DNA of 64,000 nucleotides from Ramlibacter montanisoli (GCF_013087525.1 NZ_JABFCS010000001.1:3286001-3350000); one strand, 5' to 3'. Positions 37,916 to 49,037 are shown, numbered from the stretch's first letter. Made by a program: numbers and translations. The notes: generated from the sequence alone by a model not told the origin.

Positions 37916-39673
37916 AGGCGGCCTTTCCGAGATAGGCGCTCACCACTTCGGCGTCCTGCATCACCTCGTTGGCGTGGCCCTGCGCGATCAGCTTGCCGTG
38001 GTTCAGCACGATGATGCGGTCGGTCAGCGCCATCACCGCGCGCATCACGTGCTCCACGAACACGATGGTGGCGCCCTGGTCGCGGATGCGGCGGATCAGC
38101 GCGATCGCCTCGTCGATCTCGCTGGGCGTCAGGCCGGAGAGCACCTCGTCCAGCAGCACCAGCCGCGGCCGCGCGGCCAGCGCGCGCGCCAGCTCAGGAA
38201 CTTGCGCTGGTGCAGGTTGATGTCGTCCGGCAGCGCGTGCGCGCGCTCCTGCAGGCCGGTGAACTCCAGCCACTTCCAGGCTTCGCGCTCGGCGTCCTGC
38301 TCGTTCAGGGCGGCGCCGCCGAACATGGCGACCATCGCCACGTTCTGCAGCACCGTCATGTGCTTGAAGGGCCGCGGGATCTGGTAGGTGCGCGCGATGC
38401 CCGCATGCGCCACGCGATGCGCGGGCAGGCCGGTGAGCAGCTTGCCGTCGAAGGAGACTTCGCCGGCGGACAGCGGGTAGTGGCCGCTGACGACGTTGAT
38501 GAAGGTGGACTTGCCCGAGCCGTTGGGCCCGAGCAGCCCGAGGATCTCGCCCTGCCGCACCTGCAGGCTCACCTTGTCGAGGGCCTGCACGCCCTTGAAG
38601 GCCTTGGACAGTCCGCGGACTTCGAGGATCGGCTTGCCGATGACGACGGGCTTGCGCGCGGTCGTCGCCGTTGCGGCGACTGCCTGACTCCCCTCTCCCG
38701 CCTGCGGGAGAGGGGTGGGGGTGAGGGCTGGCTGTTCGCCCACCTTCCTCTTCTTCAGGAAGAACCCCAGGATCCCCTCCGGCATGAACAGGATCACCGC
38801 CACCAGGATCGCCCCGACCGCCGCCTTCCCCGCCACCGCATGGTCCCCTGCGGTGAACGCATACAGCAGCCCGGTGATCGCCGCCGCCCCCACCGCCGGC
38901 CCGGCCCAGTGCCGCGTGCCGCCCAGCACCGACATCAGCACCACCGTCAGCGGCACGGTGATGTTGAAGGTCTCGCCCGCCGTCACGTACTGCACGAACA
39001 GCGCGTGGATGCCGCCGGCCAGCCCCGCCAGCGCGCATGAGATCGCGAACGCCACCAGCTTGTAGCGGAAGGTCGGCACGCCCATCACCTCCGCCACGTC
39101 CTCGTCGTCGTGGATGGCGAACAGGCCGATGCCCAGCTTGGACACCTGCACCTTGTAGGCGATCAGCACGGTGGCGATCGCGGCCAGCAGGATCATCAGG
39201 TAGAGCGAGGACGCGGGCGACGGCCCGAGCTTGGGCGTCTCCACCGCGTTCAGGTACACGCCCGGCCCGCCGTCGATGGGCGAGTTGAGGATGACCGTGG
39301 CGACCACGAAGGTGACCGCCAGCGTGAGCAGGGCGAACACCTCGCCGCGCACGCCCTTGACGCGGAATACCACGAAGCCCAGGCCCACGCCCAGCAGCGC
39401 CGGCAGCAGCGCCGCGAAGGGCAGCGTGGCCAGGAAGGGCCAGCCGGCCTTGCCCGCGAGCGCCGCCGTCGTGTACATGCCGATGCCGAAGAAGGCGCCG
39501 TGGCCGAAGGAGAAGTAGCCCGAATAACCGGACAGGATGTTCCAGGACAGCGCCAGCACCGCCCAGTGGCACACCAGGTAGAGGATGGATTCGTAGAACT
39601 GCGGCAGGCCCAGCCAGGGCACGCTGGCCAGCACCGCGCCCACAGCGAAGATGGCGGCGACGGTGCGGTTCAT
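37908..39673 (-). CDS. fused LivM permease and LivG ATPase, frame break near 38190
   Basis: One reading frame encodes both a LivM-type permease (about 1-310: LSWNILSGYSGYFSFGHGAFFGIG, KGVRGEVFALLTLAV) and a LivG-type ATPase (Walker A GPNGSGKST, HAGIARTYQIPRPF, then VLLDEVLSGLTPSE). The linker (about 315-345) includes LTPTPLPQAGEG, encoded by a palindromic repeat at 38690-38727. One missing G near 38190 restores RKFLELARALAARPRLVLLDE, giving 588 residues. The start (39673) overlaps the livH stop as ATGA. Confidence 0.92.
38690..38727. repeat. palindromic repeat inside the LivM-LivG fusion gene
   Basis: CCCCTCTCCCGC (38690-38701), loop CT, GCGGGAGAGGGG (38704-38715): a perfect 12-base inverted repeat, followed by TGGGGGTGAGGG. 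Read on the minus strand it encodes LTPTPLPQAGEG, an amino-acid string often produced when such intergenic repeats are translated in betaproteobacteria. It sits between the permease and ATPase domains. Confidence 0.85.
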
Positions 39674-40533
39674 GCGCCCGCCTTCGCCGGCCGGAACAGC
39701 AGCATCACGATCAGCAGCGAGAAGGAAACGATGGGCGCCCACGAGGGCGAGGCCACCGCCATGGTGATCGCCTCGCTGACGCCGATGATGGCGCCGGCCA
39801 CCAATGGCCCGAGCGCGCTGCCCAGCCCGCCCAGCATGACGGCGGCGAACACCACGCCGACCCAGGCGAAGATCTGCGAGGGCGCCAGCGTGAACATCAG
39901 CGCCAGGCACACGCCGGCCACGCCCGCCAGTGCCGCGCAGGCACCGGCCAGGAGCAGCGACAGCATGCGCGAATTCACGCCGAAGGCGGCGGCGATCGGC
40001 CCGTCCTCCGCCATCGCGCGCAGCGCCTTGCCCAGGTCCGTGTAGCGCATCACCGCCCACACGCCCAGCGCGATCGACACCGACAGCGCCAGCGTCACCA
40101 GCTCCGGCACCGGGATGTACAGGCTGCCCACCGTCACCTTCATGGAGTTGTACTGCGACTCCAGGCGCCGGTAGTCCGCGGTCCAGATGCCCTGGATGCC
40201 GCTCTCGATCACCGCCGTGATGCCGAAGGTGACCAGCAGCGAATTGAAGGGCGTGATCGCGAATTTCGACAGCACCCACTGCATCGCCACGCCGATGCCG
40301 AAGAACAGCGGCGGCACCACCGCCAGCGCGAACAGCGGGTCGATCTTCCACACCGTCGCCATCTGGTAGCTCAGGTAGCCGGCCAGGAAGACCAGCCCGA
40401 AGTGCGACAGGTTGATCTGGCGCAGCAGGCCCCAGGTGAGGCCCAGGCCGAGCCCGATCAGCCCGTACAGGCTGCCGATGAAGATGCCCGAGAGGATGGA
40501 CTGCGCGAGCAGGTTGAAGCTGGGGAGCGTCAT
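39670..40533 (-). CDS. branched-chain amino acid-type ABC permease (LivH-like)
   Basis: Inner-membrane subunit of 287 residues with about eight helices. Motifs: GSLYGLIGLGLGLTWGLLRQINLSHF, FGITAVIESG, and LALMFTLAPSQIFAWVGVVFAAVMLGGLGS. The start ATG at 40533 lies 5 bases after the binding-protein stop on the minus strand. The ATGA overlap with the LivM-LivG gene indicates coupling. A few upstream codons remain open but lie in the end of the binding-protein gene. Confidence 0.95.
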   Translation of the reverse strand: MTLPSFNLLAQSILSGIFIGSLYGLIGLGLGLTWGLLRQINLSHFGLVFLAGYLSYQMATVWKIDPLFALAVVPPLFFGIGVAMQWVLSKFAITPFNSLLVTFGITAVIESGIQGIWTADYRRLESQYNSMKVTVGSLYIPVPELVTLALSVSIALGVWAVMRYTDLGKALRAMAEDGPIAAAFGVNSRMLSLLLAGACAALAGVAGVCLALMFTLAPSQIFAWVGVVFAAVMLGGLGSALGPLVAGAIIGVSEAITMAVASPSWAPIVSFSLLIVMLLFRPAKAGA

Positions 40534-40538
40534 CGCCC

Positions 40539-41731
40539 TCAGCGCACCTGGAACTTCGCGCCCGGCGCGGCGAAGGACTCCGGCCACACCACCTTCCAGG
40601 CGCCGTTCTGCACCTGCTTGATCTTCATGAGGTCGTCACCGTAGTTGCCGGGGCCGTCGAAGCGCAGGCGCCCCTGGATGGTCTCGATTCGCGTTTTCTT
40701 CAGGTAGTCGGCGATCTTGCGGTCGTCCAGGCTGTTGGCGCCGCGCACGCCCGCCTCCAGTATCTGCCAGGCGGTGAAGGACGCCGCGGCCTGCACTTCC
40801 ACCGAGGTGTCAGGCAGGTTGGCGGCCTTGGCGCGCTCGTTGAACAGCGCGACGAATTCGGCGGCCGTGCCCTGGTTGGTGAAGGGCGGATGCTCCTCGA
40901 AGATCGTCAGCGCCAGCGCATTCGCGCCTTCGGGCGACTTGGTCAGCGGCCCCGGCGCGGGGTAGAGGTGGAAGTGGATCGGCGGCACGTAGTCGATCTT
41001 CTTCATCGCGTCGAGGAGCATGTTGCCTTCCAGGCCGATGTCGCCGATCCACACCATGTCGGGCTTCACGTCCTTCACGCGCGCGGCGATCGGGCCGAAG
41101 TTCTGGTTGCCGAAGTCCCATTCGAGGAACAGCACCTCCTGCAGGCCGCGCTTCTTGGCGACCTCGCGCCCGCCCAGCGACATGTAGTGGATGGAGGGGA
41201 ACTTGCTGGTGACGATGGCGATGGTCTTGGGCGGCTTGCGCGAGGCGGCCAGCATGTCGAACAGCATGTTCGACACGGTCTCCTGCGGCCGGTGGCCGAG
41301 CGACCAGGCCGGGAACTGCATGTCGTACTTGGCCATCGAGGGGATGCCGAAGGTGTGGTGCACCAGCACCTTGTTGTAGCGCTGGGCGACACCCATCGCC
41401 GACAGGATGGCGCCGGTGGCGTAGGGGCCCATCAGCAGGTCCACCTTGTCGCTGGTCACCAGCTGCTCGTACAGCGTGCGCGCGAGGTCGGGCTTGGACT
41501 GGTCGTCCTTCACGATCCACTGCACCTGCCGGCCCAGCAGGCCGCCGCGCTTGTTCAACTGCTCCACGTAGATCTCGCCCACCAGCTTGTGCGTGAGCGC
41601 GGTGGCCGACAGCGGGCCCGTGAGGGCCAGCGTGCTGCCGATGCGGATCGGCTGGCCGGCGGTCTGCGCGAAGGCCGGCAGGGCGAGGCCGCGCCGGCGG
41701 CGGACAGGATGCGGCGGCGAGAGAGAGTCAT
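40539..41731 (-). CDS. branched-chain amino acid-type binding protein (LivK-like), frame break near 41690
   Basis: Periplasmic receptor of 397 residues. The signal peptide starts MTLSRRRILSAAGAA at 41731; one missing C near 41690 joins it to LALPAFAQTAGQPIRIG. The type I periplasmic-binding fold follows: VEQLNKRGGLLGRQVQWIVKDDQSKPD, LMGPYATGAILSAMGV, DMVWIGDIGLEGN. The ligand is not evident; relatives beside aromatic genes bind aromatic acids. It starts 32 bases after the second Bug gene in transcription order. Confidence 0.93.
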
Positions 41732-41763
41732 GCTTTGTCTCCTGGTATGGCGTGGCTGTGGAC

Positions 41764-42735
41764 TCAATCGACTTGCGCGCCCGAGCGCTTGACCAGCTCG
41801 GACCATTTCGTGATTTCGGTGCGGTTGAAGGCGGCGAGCTCGTCGGCCTTCAGCACGGGGACTTCCAGCCCCTGCGCGGCCAGCCTGGCCCTCACCTCGG
41901 GCTGGGCGACGGCCTGCGCCACCGCGTCGCGCAGTTTCGCGAGCACCGGCGCAGGGGTCGCGGCGGGCGCATAGAGCATGAACCAGGGCACCAGGTCGAA
42001 CTCGCCGAAGCCCTGGTCCGCGATCGGCACGACCTCGGGCGCGGCAGCGGTGCGCTTCGCGCTGGACACGCCCAGCGCGCGCAGCTTGCCCGACTTGATG
42101 TGCGGCATCACCGCGGCCGGGTGGTAGAACATGAACTGCGTCTGGCCCGCCATCACGTCGGACAGGGCGAGGCCGCCTTCCTTGTAGGGCACGTGCACCA
42201 TCTTGCCGCCCAGGCGCGCCTTGAGCAGCTCGCCCGCGAGGTGGCCGGAGGTGCCGTTGCCGGCCGAACCGAAGCTGATGCCGTTGCCCTTGTCGCCGGC
42301 CGCCTTCAGGTCCTTCAGGTCCTTGATCGGCGAGTCGGCCGCCACCACCAGCAGGGTGGGCGTGTAGCCGGCGAAGCCCAGCGGCGCGAAGTCCTTTTGC
42401 GCGTCGTAGGGCATCTTGCGGTACAGGCCGGGATTGATGGCGTGCGTGCCCACGGTTCCCATGAGGATGGTGTAGCCGTCCGCCGGCGCCTTGGCCACGA
42501 GGTCGGAACCGATGTTGCCGCCGGCGCCGGACTTGTTCTCCACGACGATGGCCTGCCCCAGCGCCTTGCCCATGGCCTCCGCATAGACGCGCGCGATGAT
42601 GTCGGTGGTGGTGCCGGGACCGAAGGGCACCACCAGCCTCACCGGCCGGCTCGGGTAGTCCTGCGCGAAGGCCCCCAGCGGCGCGGCGAGCGCCAGCGCG
42701 GCGGCTGCGATCAGGACGGTACGGCGTTGGCTCAC
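41764..42735 (-). CDS. Bug family (TctC-like) periplasmic receptor
   Basis: Second Bug protein, 323 residues, intact. It starts with a GTG at 42735 that overlaps the CoA transferase stop (GTGA). Signal peptide: SQRRTVLIAAAALALAAPLG then AFA. Motifs: YPSRPVRLVVPFGPGTTTDI, VENKSGAGGNIGSDLVAKAPADGYTIL, FGSAGNGTSGHLAGELL and VHVPYKEG. Coupled to the lyase and CoA transferase, it may bind a pathway substrate outside the membrane. No TctAB genes are close. Confidence 0.95.
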   Translation of the reverse strand: MSQRRTVLIAAAALALAAPLGAFAQDYPSRPVRLVVPFGPGTTTDIIARVYAEAMGKALGQAIVVENKSGAGGNIGSDLVAKAPADGYTILMGTVGTHAINPGLYRKMPYDAQKDFAPLGFAGYTPTLLVVAADSPIKDLKDLKAAGDKGNGISFGSAGNGTSGHLAGELLKARLGGKMVHVPYKEGGLALSDVMAGQTQFMFYHPAAVMPHIKSGKLRALGVSSAKRTAAAPEVVPIADQGFGEFDLVPWFMLYAPAATPAPVLAKLRDAVAQAVAQPEVRARLAAQGLEVPVLKADELAAFNRTEITKWSELVKRSGAQVD

Positions 42736-43895
42736 TTGCGGTTCTCCTTGTGCGACGCCCCGCGGGGCTTCCAGCCCTGGGACAGTTCCTCGTTGTGTTC
42801 GCCCAGCACCGGCGGTGCCGTCACTTCCAGCGGCCGCTGCCCGTCGAAGGAGACGGGCGAGCGCACCGTGCGGAAGGTTCCCACCACCGGGTGCTCGGCC
42901 TCCACGAACAGCTGCAGGTGCCTGGCCTGCGGATCGTCTGGCACTTCGGCGGTCGTGTACATGGGGGAATACGGCACGTCCTGGGCCTCCAGCCGGCGGC
43001 ACCATTCGGCCCGCTCGTGCTGCAGGAAGACCGGGCGCATCACCTCGATCAGCGCTTCCTGGTGGTCGATGCGGCCCTGCCGGCTGGCGAAGCGCTCGTC
43101 CTGGAAGATGTCGGCCCGTTCCATGGCGGTGGCCAGGCCCTGCCAGAATTTCTCGGGCGAGGACATGTGCAGCGCGATCCACTTGCCGTCGCTGCACTCC
43201 AGCACATAGGACTGCGAGACGCTGGGCCGGCTGAAGGGCCCCATCACCTCGTTGGCCGAAAACAGGTGCTGGAAGGCGTCGAGGTTGAAGTGCGTCATGG
43301 CCTCGAACATCGAGAGCTCCACCTTGCGCGCCTTGCCGCGCTTCTCGCGCTCGTAGAGCGCGCCCAGGATGCCGTAGGCCGCGTAGAAACCGGTGACCAG
43401 GTCGGCGATCGCCGGGCCCACCACGCGCGGGTTGGCCGGGTTCACCAGCAGCCGCAGGTAGCCGCTGGCGGCCTGCGCCACGCTGTCGTAGGTCGGGCGG
43501 TGCGCGGCCGGTCCGGTGGCGCCGAAGCCGCTGATCGCGCAATAGATCAGCTGGTCGTTCAGGCCGTGCAGCCGCTCGAAGCCGGCGCCGATCTGCTCGG
43601 CGAAGCCCGGGCGGAAGTTCTGGATGTAGACGTCGGCGTCCTTCACCAGCGCGTCGAACTTCTCCAGGTCCGCGGCCTGCTTGGTGTTGAGCGTGATGCT
43701 GCGCTTGTTGCGGTTGACCGTCTGGTAGTGCGGCGAATAGAGGCCGCCCTTGAAGGCGCGGAAGGGGTCGCCGGTGCCGGGCAGCTCCACCTTGACCACG
43801 TCGGCGCCCAGGTCGGCCAGCAGCATGGACGCCGCCGGCCCGGTGATGAAGGTGCCGTGCTCCAGCACGCGCACGCCCTCGAGGACCTTGATCAC
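42732..43895 (-). CDS. class III CoA transferase (CaiB/BaiF family)
   Basis: CoA transferase of 387 residues. Motifs: GVRVLEHGTFITGPAASMLLADLGADVVKVE, NRNKRSITLNTK, AISGFGATGP, and the catalytic aspartate in GPAIADLVTGFYAAYGILGAL. These enzymes move CoA between acyl-CoA and organic acids without free energy cost. The GTG start at 43895 overlaps the stop of the citrate-synthase-like gene (GTGA), and its stop overlaps the Bug start, so the three genes are tightly coupled. It probably activates the acid that the lyase then cleaves (inference). Confidence 0.95.
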   Translation of the reverse strand: MIKVLEGVRVLEHGTFITGPAASMLLADLGADVVKVELPGTGDPFRAFKGGLYSPHYQTVNRNKRSITLNTKQAADLEKFDALVKDADVYIQNFRPGFAEQIGAGFERLHGLNDQLIYCAISGFGATGPAAHRPTYDSVAQAASGYLRLLVNPANPRVVGPAIADLVTGFYAAYGILGALYEREKRGKARKVELSMFEAMTHFNLDAFQHLFSANEVMGPFSRPSVSQSYVLECSDGKWIALHMSSPEKFWQGLATAMERADIFQDERFASRQGRIDHQEALIEVMRPVFLQHERAEWCRRLEAQDVPYSPMYTTAEVPDDPQARHLQLFVEAEHPVVGTFRTVRSPVSFDGQRPLEVTAPPVLGEHNEELSQGWKPRGASHKENRK

Positions 43896-44695
43896 TTGCC
43901 GCCCTCCGGGGGCAGCACGCCCGTGTATTCGTATTCGCGCATCGCCTGGTAGGACAGCGCGAAGCCGATCGGGTCCTGCATCTCCTCGTTCAGGTGCGCG
44001 ATCAGGCTGGCGGTGCGCGCGAGGATGGGCACGCCCTTGAGCGCGCCCACCGGAAAGCCCACGCCCAGCAGCACGGCGGGAATCGCCGCCGAGACATTCA
44101 GGCGCAGGTCCTTGCCGGTGATGGCGGGGATGACTTCCTCCACCGCCTGCGCGATGTCGACGAAGTGCTGGCCGCCGCCGGCCTGGCGCGAAACCGCGAA
44201 CAGCGCATCGACGCGGCGGTCGCGCTCCTTGTGCTCCGGGTGGCCGTAGCCGGGGATGGCCTGCTTGCGCTCGCGCCGTGCCGCGACGACGGCGCGCGCC
44301 GCCTCGCGCAGGTCGCCACCGCGCTTCTTCGCCTCCTCGTCGATCTCGACGAACATGCGCCCCGCCGTTTCGGAGGCGCCCAGGATCACCGAGCCGCAAC
44401 CGAGGATGCCGGCCGCCACCGCGCCCTGCAGTGCCTCGGGCGCCGCGGCGAAGGTCATGCGCGCGGCCTGCACGCTGGGCACCAGGCCGTGGTCGGCGAT
44501 CGCGACCAGCGTGGCGTTGAGCACCGCGCTGGCAGCGGCGTCCGGCTTGCGGCCGGTCAGCAGGAAGTGGAAGTAGTCGGCGAAATTCACCTGCCCGATC
44601 AGGTCCCGCGACAGGTCCTGCCCGCGCACGACGATGGTGTCGGCGTTGGAGGTGGTGATGGCCGAGCGCGGCACGGTGGCCTTGCCGATTTTCAA
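43892..44695 (-). CDS. short citrate-synthase-like protein (citryl-CoA lyase type), TTG start
   Basis: Protein of 267 residues, well below the 400 or more of citrate synthases and like stand-alone citryl-CoA-lyase-type proteins. Motifs: FADYFHFLLTGRKPDAAASAVLNATLVAIADHGL, GILGCGSVILGASETAGR, PGYGHPEHKERDRRVDALF (active-site histidine region), and VLLGVGFPVGALKGVPILARTASLIAHLNEE. The start is a TTG at 44695 with AGGGAGA just upstream; the only other in-frame starts lie in the repeat. It is coupled to the CoA transferase. Cleavage of an acyl-CoA to acetyl-CoA plus an oxo-acid is the likely reaction. Confidence 0.88.
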   Translation of the reverse strand: MKIGKATVPRSAITTSNADTIVVRGQDLSRDLIGQVNFADYFHFLLTGRKPDAAASAVLNATLVAIADHGLVPSVQAARMTFAAAPEALQGAVAAGILGCGSVILGASETAGRMFVEIDEEAKKRGGDLREAARAVVAARRERKQAIPGYGHPEHKERDRRVDALFAVSRQAGGGQHFVDIAQAVEEVIPAITGKDLRLNVSAAIPAVLLGVGFPVGALKGVPILARTASLIAHLNEEMQDPIGFALSYQAMREYEYTGVLPPEGGK

Positions 44696-44728
44696 TTGGA
44701 TCTCCCTGTGTTCGCGTGTCGGGTGTTC

Positions 44729-44807
44729 GCTGGGGTTCGCTCCGCTCACCACCAGCCTACGAAGGTCCCCTGGGTAGGCTGGCGGTGAGGCGAAGCCGAA
44801 CCCCAGC
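44729..44807. repeat. long imperfect palindrome, family B copy 1
   Basis: Arms of about 33 bases (GCTGGGGTTCGCTCCGCTCA at the left end, TGAGGCGAAGCCGAACCCCAGC at the right end) surround about 12 bases, with few mismatches. It lies between the dioxygenase stop and the start of the citrate-synthase-like gene in the same operon. A shorter relative stands at 63143-63173. In RNA it would be a very stable hairpin and may adjust expression of genes on its two sides. Confidence 0.8.
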
Positions 44808-44814
44808 TCGGGCG

Positions 44815-45700
44815 CTATCGCGCCGAAGGCACCAGCCTGAAGTCGTACTTCGCCGTGTAATACGGCTTCTTCATCTCCCGCCCGTCCGGCGCCTTGCCTG
44901 GCGGATGCTTGGGGAATTCGACGATGAGGCTGTTGCGCACCCCGAACACCGCATCGGAATCCAGGTACGGGCTGTCCTTCACGAAGATGTGCGTCACCAG
45001 CCGCTCGTGGCCGGGGGCGTTGAGCATCATGTGCATGTGGCCGGGGCGGTTCAGGTGGCGGCCCATCTTGTCCAGCATGCGGCCCACCGGCCCGTCGCCC
45101 GGCACCGGATAGAACGTGGGCTTGATCGACCAGAAGCGGTAGTTGCCGTCCTGGTCCGTGCGGAACTGGGCGCGCAGCTTGCATCTCGTCGCCCTTCTGC
45201 ATGTCGTACAGGCCGCCCTCGTCGCCGGACCACACGTCCACTTCGCAGTTGGCAATGGGACGGCCGTTGGTGTCGGTCACGCGCCCGTGGTACAGCGTCG
45301 GCTCGCCGAAGCCCTCGCCGATGTCCGCGCCCAGTTCCTTCTTCGGCGCGCCCGGCCAGAAGAAGGGGCCTTGCACGGTGGCTTCGGTCGGCTTCTCGCC
45401 CGGCCGGTCCGCCAATGCCCTGGCGCCGCGCGCCTGCTCCAGCGCCACCACCAGCATCGACAGGCCCAGGGTGTCCGACAGCAGGATGAACTCCTGGCGC
45501 TTCTCGTCGCACTTCTGGCCGGTGGCGGTGAGGAACTGGATGCCGGCCATCCACTCGTCCGGCGTCAGGTCCACCTCGCGCATGAAGGCGTGGGCGTGCT
45601 TCACCAGCGCCGTCATGACCTGCTTGAACCGGGCGTCCTGACAGTCGCCCATGCGGTCGATGACCGCCTGCGCGAAGTCGCTCACTTCCAGTTGGGCCAT
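44815..45700 (-). CDS. intradiol ring-cleavage dioxygenase 1 (hydroxyquinol type), frame break near 45180
   Basis: Non-heme Fe(III) dioxygenase of 295 residues that opens catechol-type rings between the two hydroxyls. N-terminal dimer domain: QEFILLSDTLGLSMLVVALEQ. Iron ligands are visible as Tyr in GGLYDMQ, Tyr in TFYPVPGDGPVG and the pair in RPGHMHMML. Two missing bases near 45180 restore GDEMQKLRAQFRTD. It resembles hydroxyquinol 1,2-dioxygenases and has a paralogue at 58940-59779. It is the first gene of the minus-strand operon and is divergent from a LysR gene. Confidence 0.93.
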
Positions 45701-45775
45701 GTCTTGTCTCCTGTGTGGAGGGCGATTCTAGGCAGTGCAGCCATCGCTGGTAAGTGGGGAATTTCGACCGTTATG

Positions 45776-45790
45776 ATCGATGCCATCGAT
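45776..45790. promoter_or_regulatory. inverted repeat ATCGAT-GCC-ATCGAT between the dioxygenase and LysR genes
   Basis: Two ATCGAT boxes three bases apart lie in the 123-base divergent region, 76 bases from the dioxygenase start and 34 from the LysR start. LysR-type regulators usually bind an A/T-containing interrupted palindrome in this position, so it is a candidate operator. Each box is also self-complementary, so the symmetry could be by chance. Confidence 0.45.
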
Positions 45791-45823
45791 AGCAATGCGG
45801 GCGGACCCTAGGTCTGTTTCACC

Positions 45824-46708
45824 ATGGAACTGCGGCACCTCCGGTACTTCGACGCGCTGGCGGAAACCCTGAACTTCACGCGCGCGGCCGAGCGGCTGCA
45901 CGTGACGCAGTCGACGCTGTCGCACCAGATCAAGCAGCTGGAGGAGGAGCTGGGCACGCCTCTCTTCGACCGCAGCGGCAAGCACGTGCGCATGACCGAG
46001 GCCGGCGAGGTGCTGCGCAGCCACATGACGCCGGCGCTGGAGAAGATCGACCTGGGCCTGCAGGCCCTGCGAGCGCCCGGCGAGGCCATCACCGGCAGCA
46101 TCCGCCTGGGCACCACCCCCAGCTTCAACACACGCATGGTCCCGCAGTGCGTCGCGACGCTGCTGAACGCCTACCCGGGCATCGGCGTGAGCGTGGAAGA
46201 ACTGGCGGCGGGGCAGATCCTCAAGCGCCTGCGCTCGGGCCACCTGGACATCGCTGTGTCCTATCCGCCCGGCGACGGCAACGACCTGTGGTTCGAGCCG
46301 CTGTACAAGGAGGAGCTGCGGCTGGTGGTGGCCACCGGGCACCCGCTGGCGCGGCGAAGGCGCGTGCGCATGGTGGAACTGCACAACGTGCGCATGGTGC
46401 TGCTGCCCGCGCAGTTCCTCACGCGCAAGCTGCTGGACGAATGCCTGCAGCAGGCAGGCGCCAAGCCGCTGATCGTCGCGCAGATGAACTCGGTGGCGCC
46501 GATGATCGAGCTCATTCGGCAGACCGACCTGGCAGGGATCATCACCGAGACGGCGGTGTCCTCCTCCGCCGACCTGCGCGTGATCCCGCTGGAGGACCCG
46601 ACCCCCGTGCGCACGCCGGGATTGCTGTGGCCCAAGGGCGCGGCGCGCTCGCCGGTGCTGCGGCACTTCGCGGAGATCATCCGCAGGGCCGCGGGGACGG
46701 CGGCCTGA
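45824..46708 (+). CDS. LysR family transcriptional regulator
   Basis: Regulator of 294 residues. The N-terminal helix-turn-helix is MELRHLRYFDALAETLNFTRAAERLHVTQSTLSHQIKQLEEELG, close to CynR/CbbR-type proteins; the effector domain follows (GSIRLGTTPSFNTRMVPQCV, SGHLDIAVSYPPGDGNDLWF). It is divergent from the dioxygenase operon, so it probably controls that operon with a pathway intermediate as inducer. The start ATG at 45824 follows a weak site. Confidence 0.95.
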   Translation: MELRHLRYFDALAETLNFTRAAERLHVTQSTLSHQIKQLEEELGTPLFDRSGKHVRMTEAGEVLRSHMTPALEKIDLGLQALRAPGEAITGSIRLGTTPSFNTRMVPQCVATLLNAYPGIGVSVEELAAGQILKRLRSGHLDIAVSYPPGDGNDLWFEPLYKEELRLVVATGHPLARRRRVRMVELHNVRMVLLPAQFLTRKLLDECLQQAGAKPLIVAQMNSVAPMIELIRQTDLAGIITETAVSSSADLRVIPLEDPTPVRTPGLLWPKGAARSPVLRHFAEIIRRAAGTAA

Positions 46709-46725
46709 TCCCACACAATGACGGC

Positions 46726-47636
46726 ATGAAGATCGTCCTTCGACCGGGGCTGTGCGGCGAGGCGCTCGCGACTCGCCTGGCCGGCGACCCCGTCGTGGCG
46801 CAGGCCCTCGGGCCGGAACCCAACGCCGCCGTCGGCTACCTCTTCAAGAAGTTCTTCGACGCCGGCACTCCCGTGCTGGCGCGCATCCTGGAGCACGCCA
46901 AGGCCGAAGGCAAGCGCCTGTCCTTCCTGCGCGACCTGCAGTTCCCGACGCGCGAAATTGCCGCCGCCTCGCACCTGGAAGTCGTCTGCCGCAAGACGAT
47001 AGGCCAGAGCGATGCGGAGTCCCGCGCCACGCTCGCCGACTACCACGCGGATCCCCTGCACGCCACCGCCAGCCGCTGGCGGGTCCGCCTGCCGCGGCGC
47101 ATGTTCCTCGGCAAGCCCGTGCCGCCGGAGACCATCGCGCACGTGGACCAGTACACCGGCGAATACGTGCTCGGGGCGGCCGCGGCGGAGGCCTTGCGAA
47201 CCAGCAGCTTGGGTGGCTGGGAGCTGCAGCCCGTGCTGCACTGGAAGACGCTGCAGCCGCAGCCCCAGGTCGGCATGCACCTCACGACCCGCGAACTGCT
47301 GCCGCCGGCGCTGTCGTGCGCGAGCACCTTCGAGACTTTCGACGACGGGCCCAAGGCCCCGAGCACGCCGCGCCGCTACGGCGCGCTGTCGTATGCACGT
47401 GGTGCGCTCGATGTCTCCGCCGACTTCGCGCGCACCGCCGAACCCTGGTGCGAATGGTCCACCCCCAATGGGTGGTGCGGCAGCGCGTGCGCGGCTGGTA
47501 CGAGGGTGCGGGCCTGCGCGGCTGGGCGTTCCGGCCGGTGCTGGAGGAAGGCACGCCGCTGCAGCGCGAGCACGAAGAGCGCTGGGAAACGCTGCTGGCG
47601 CAGCTGCGCGCCGCCGGCGCCAAGGTCTCCGCCTGA
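46726..47636 (+). CDS. protein of unknown family, frame break near 47462
   Basis: I do not recognise this 303-residue protein. It has no signal peptide or membrane helix. It contains FPTREIAAASHLEVVCRKT, RRMFLGKPVPPETIAHVDQY, GWELQPVLHWKTLQPQPQ and, after a missing C near 47462, WSHPQWVVRQRVRGWYEG then GWAFRPVLEEGTPLQREHEE. The charged, mixed alpha/beta composition suggests a soluble protein. It starts 18 bases after the LysR gene, so may be co-transcribed with it, and its stop is 13 bases from the convergent dbpA. Confidence 0.75.
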
Positions 47637-47649
47637 GCGCGCGCTCCGC

Positions 47650-49037
<1,388 letters not shown>

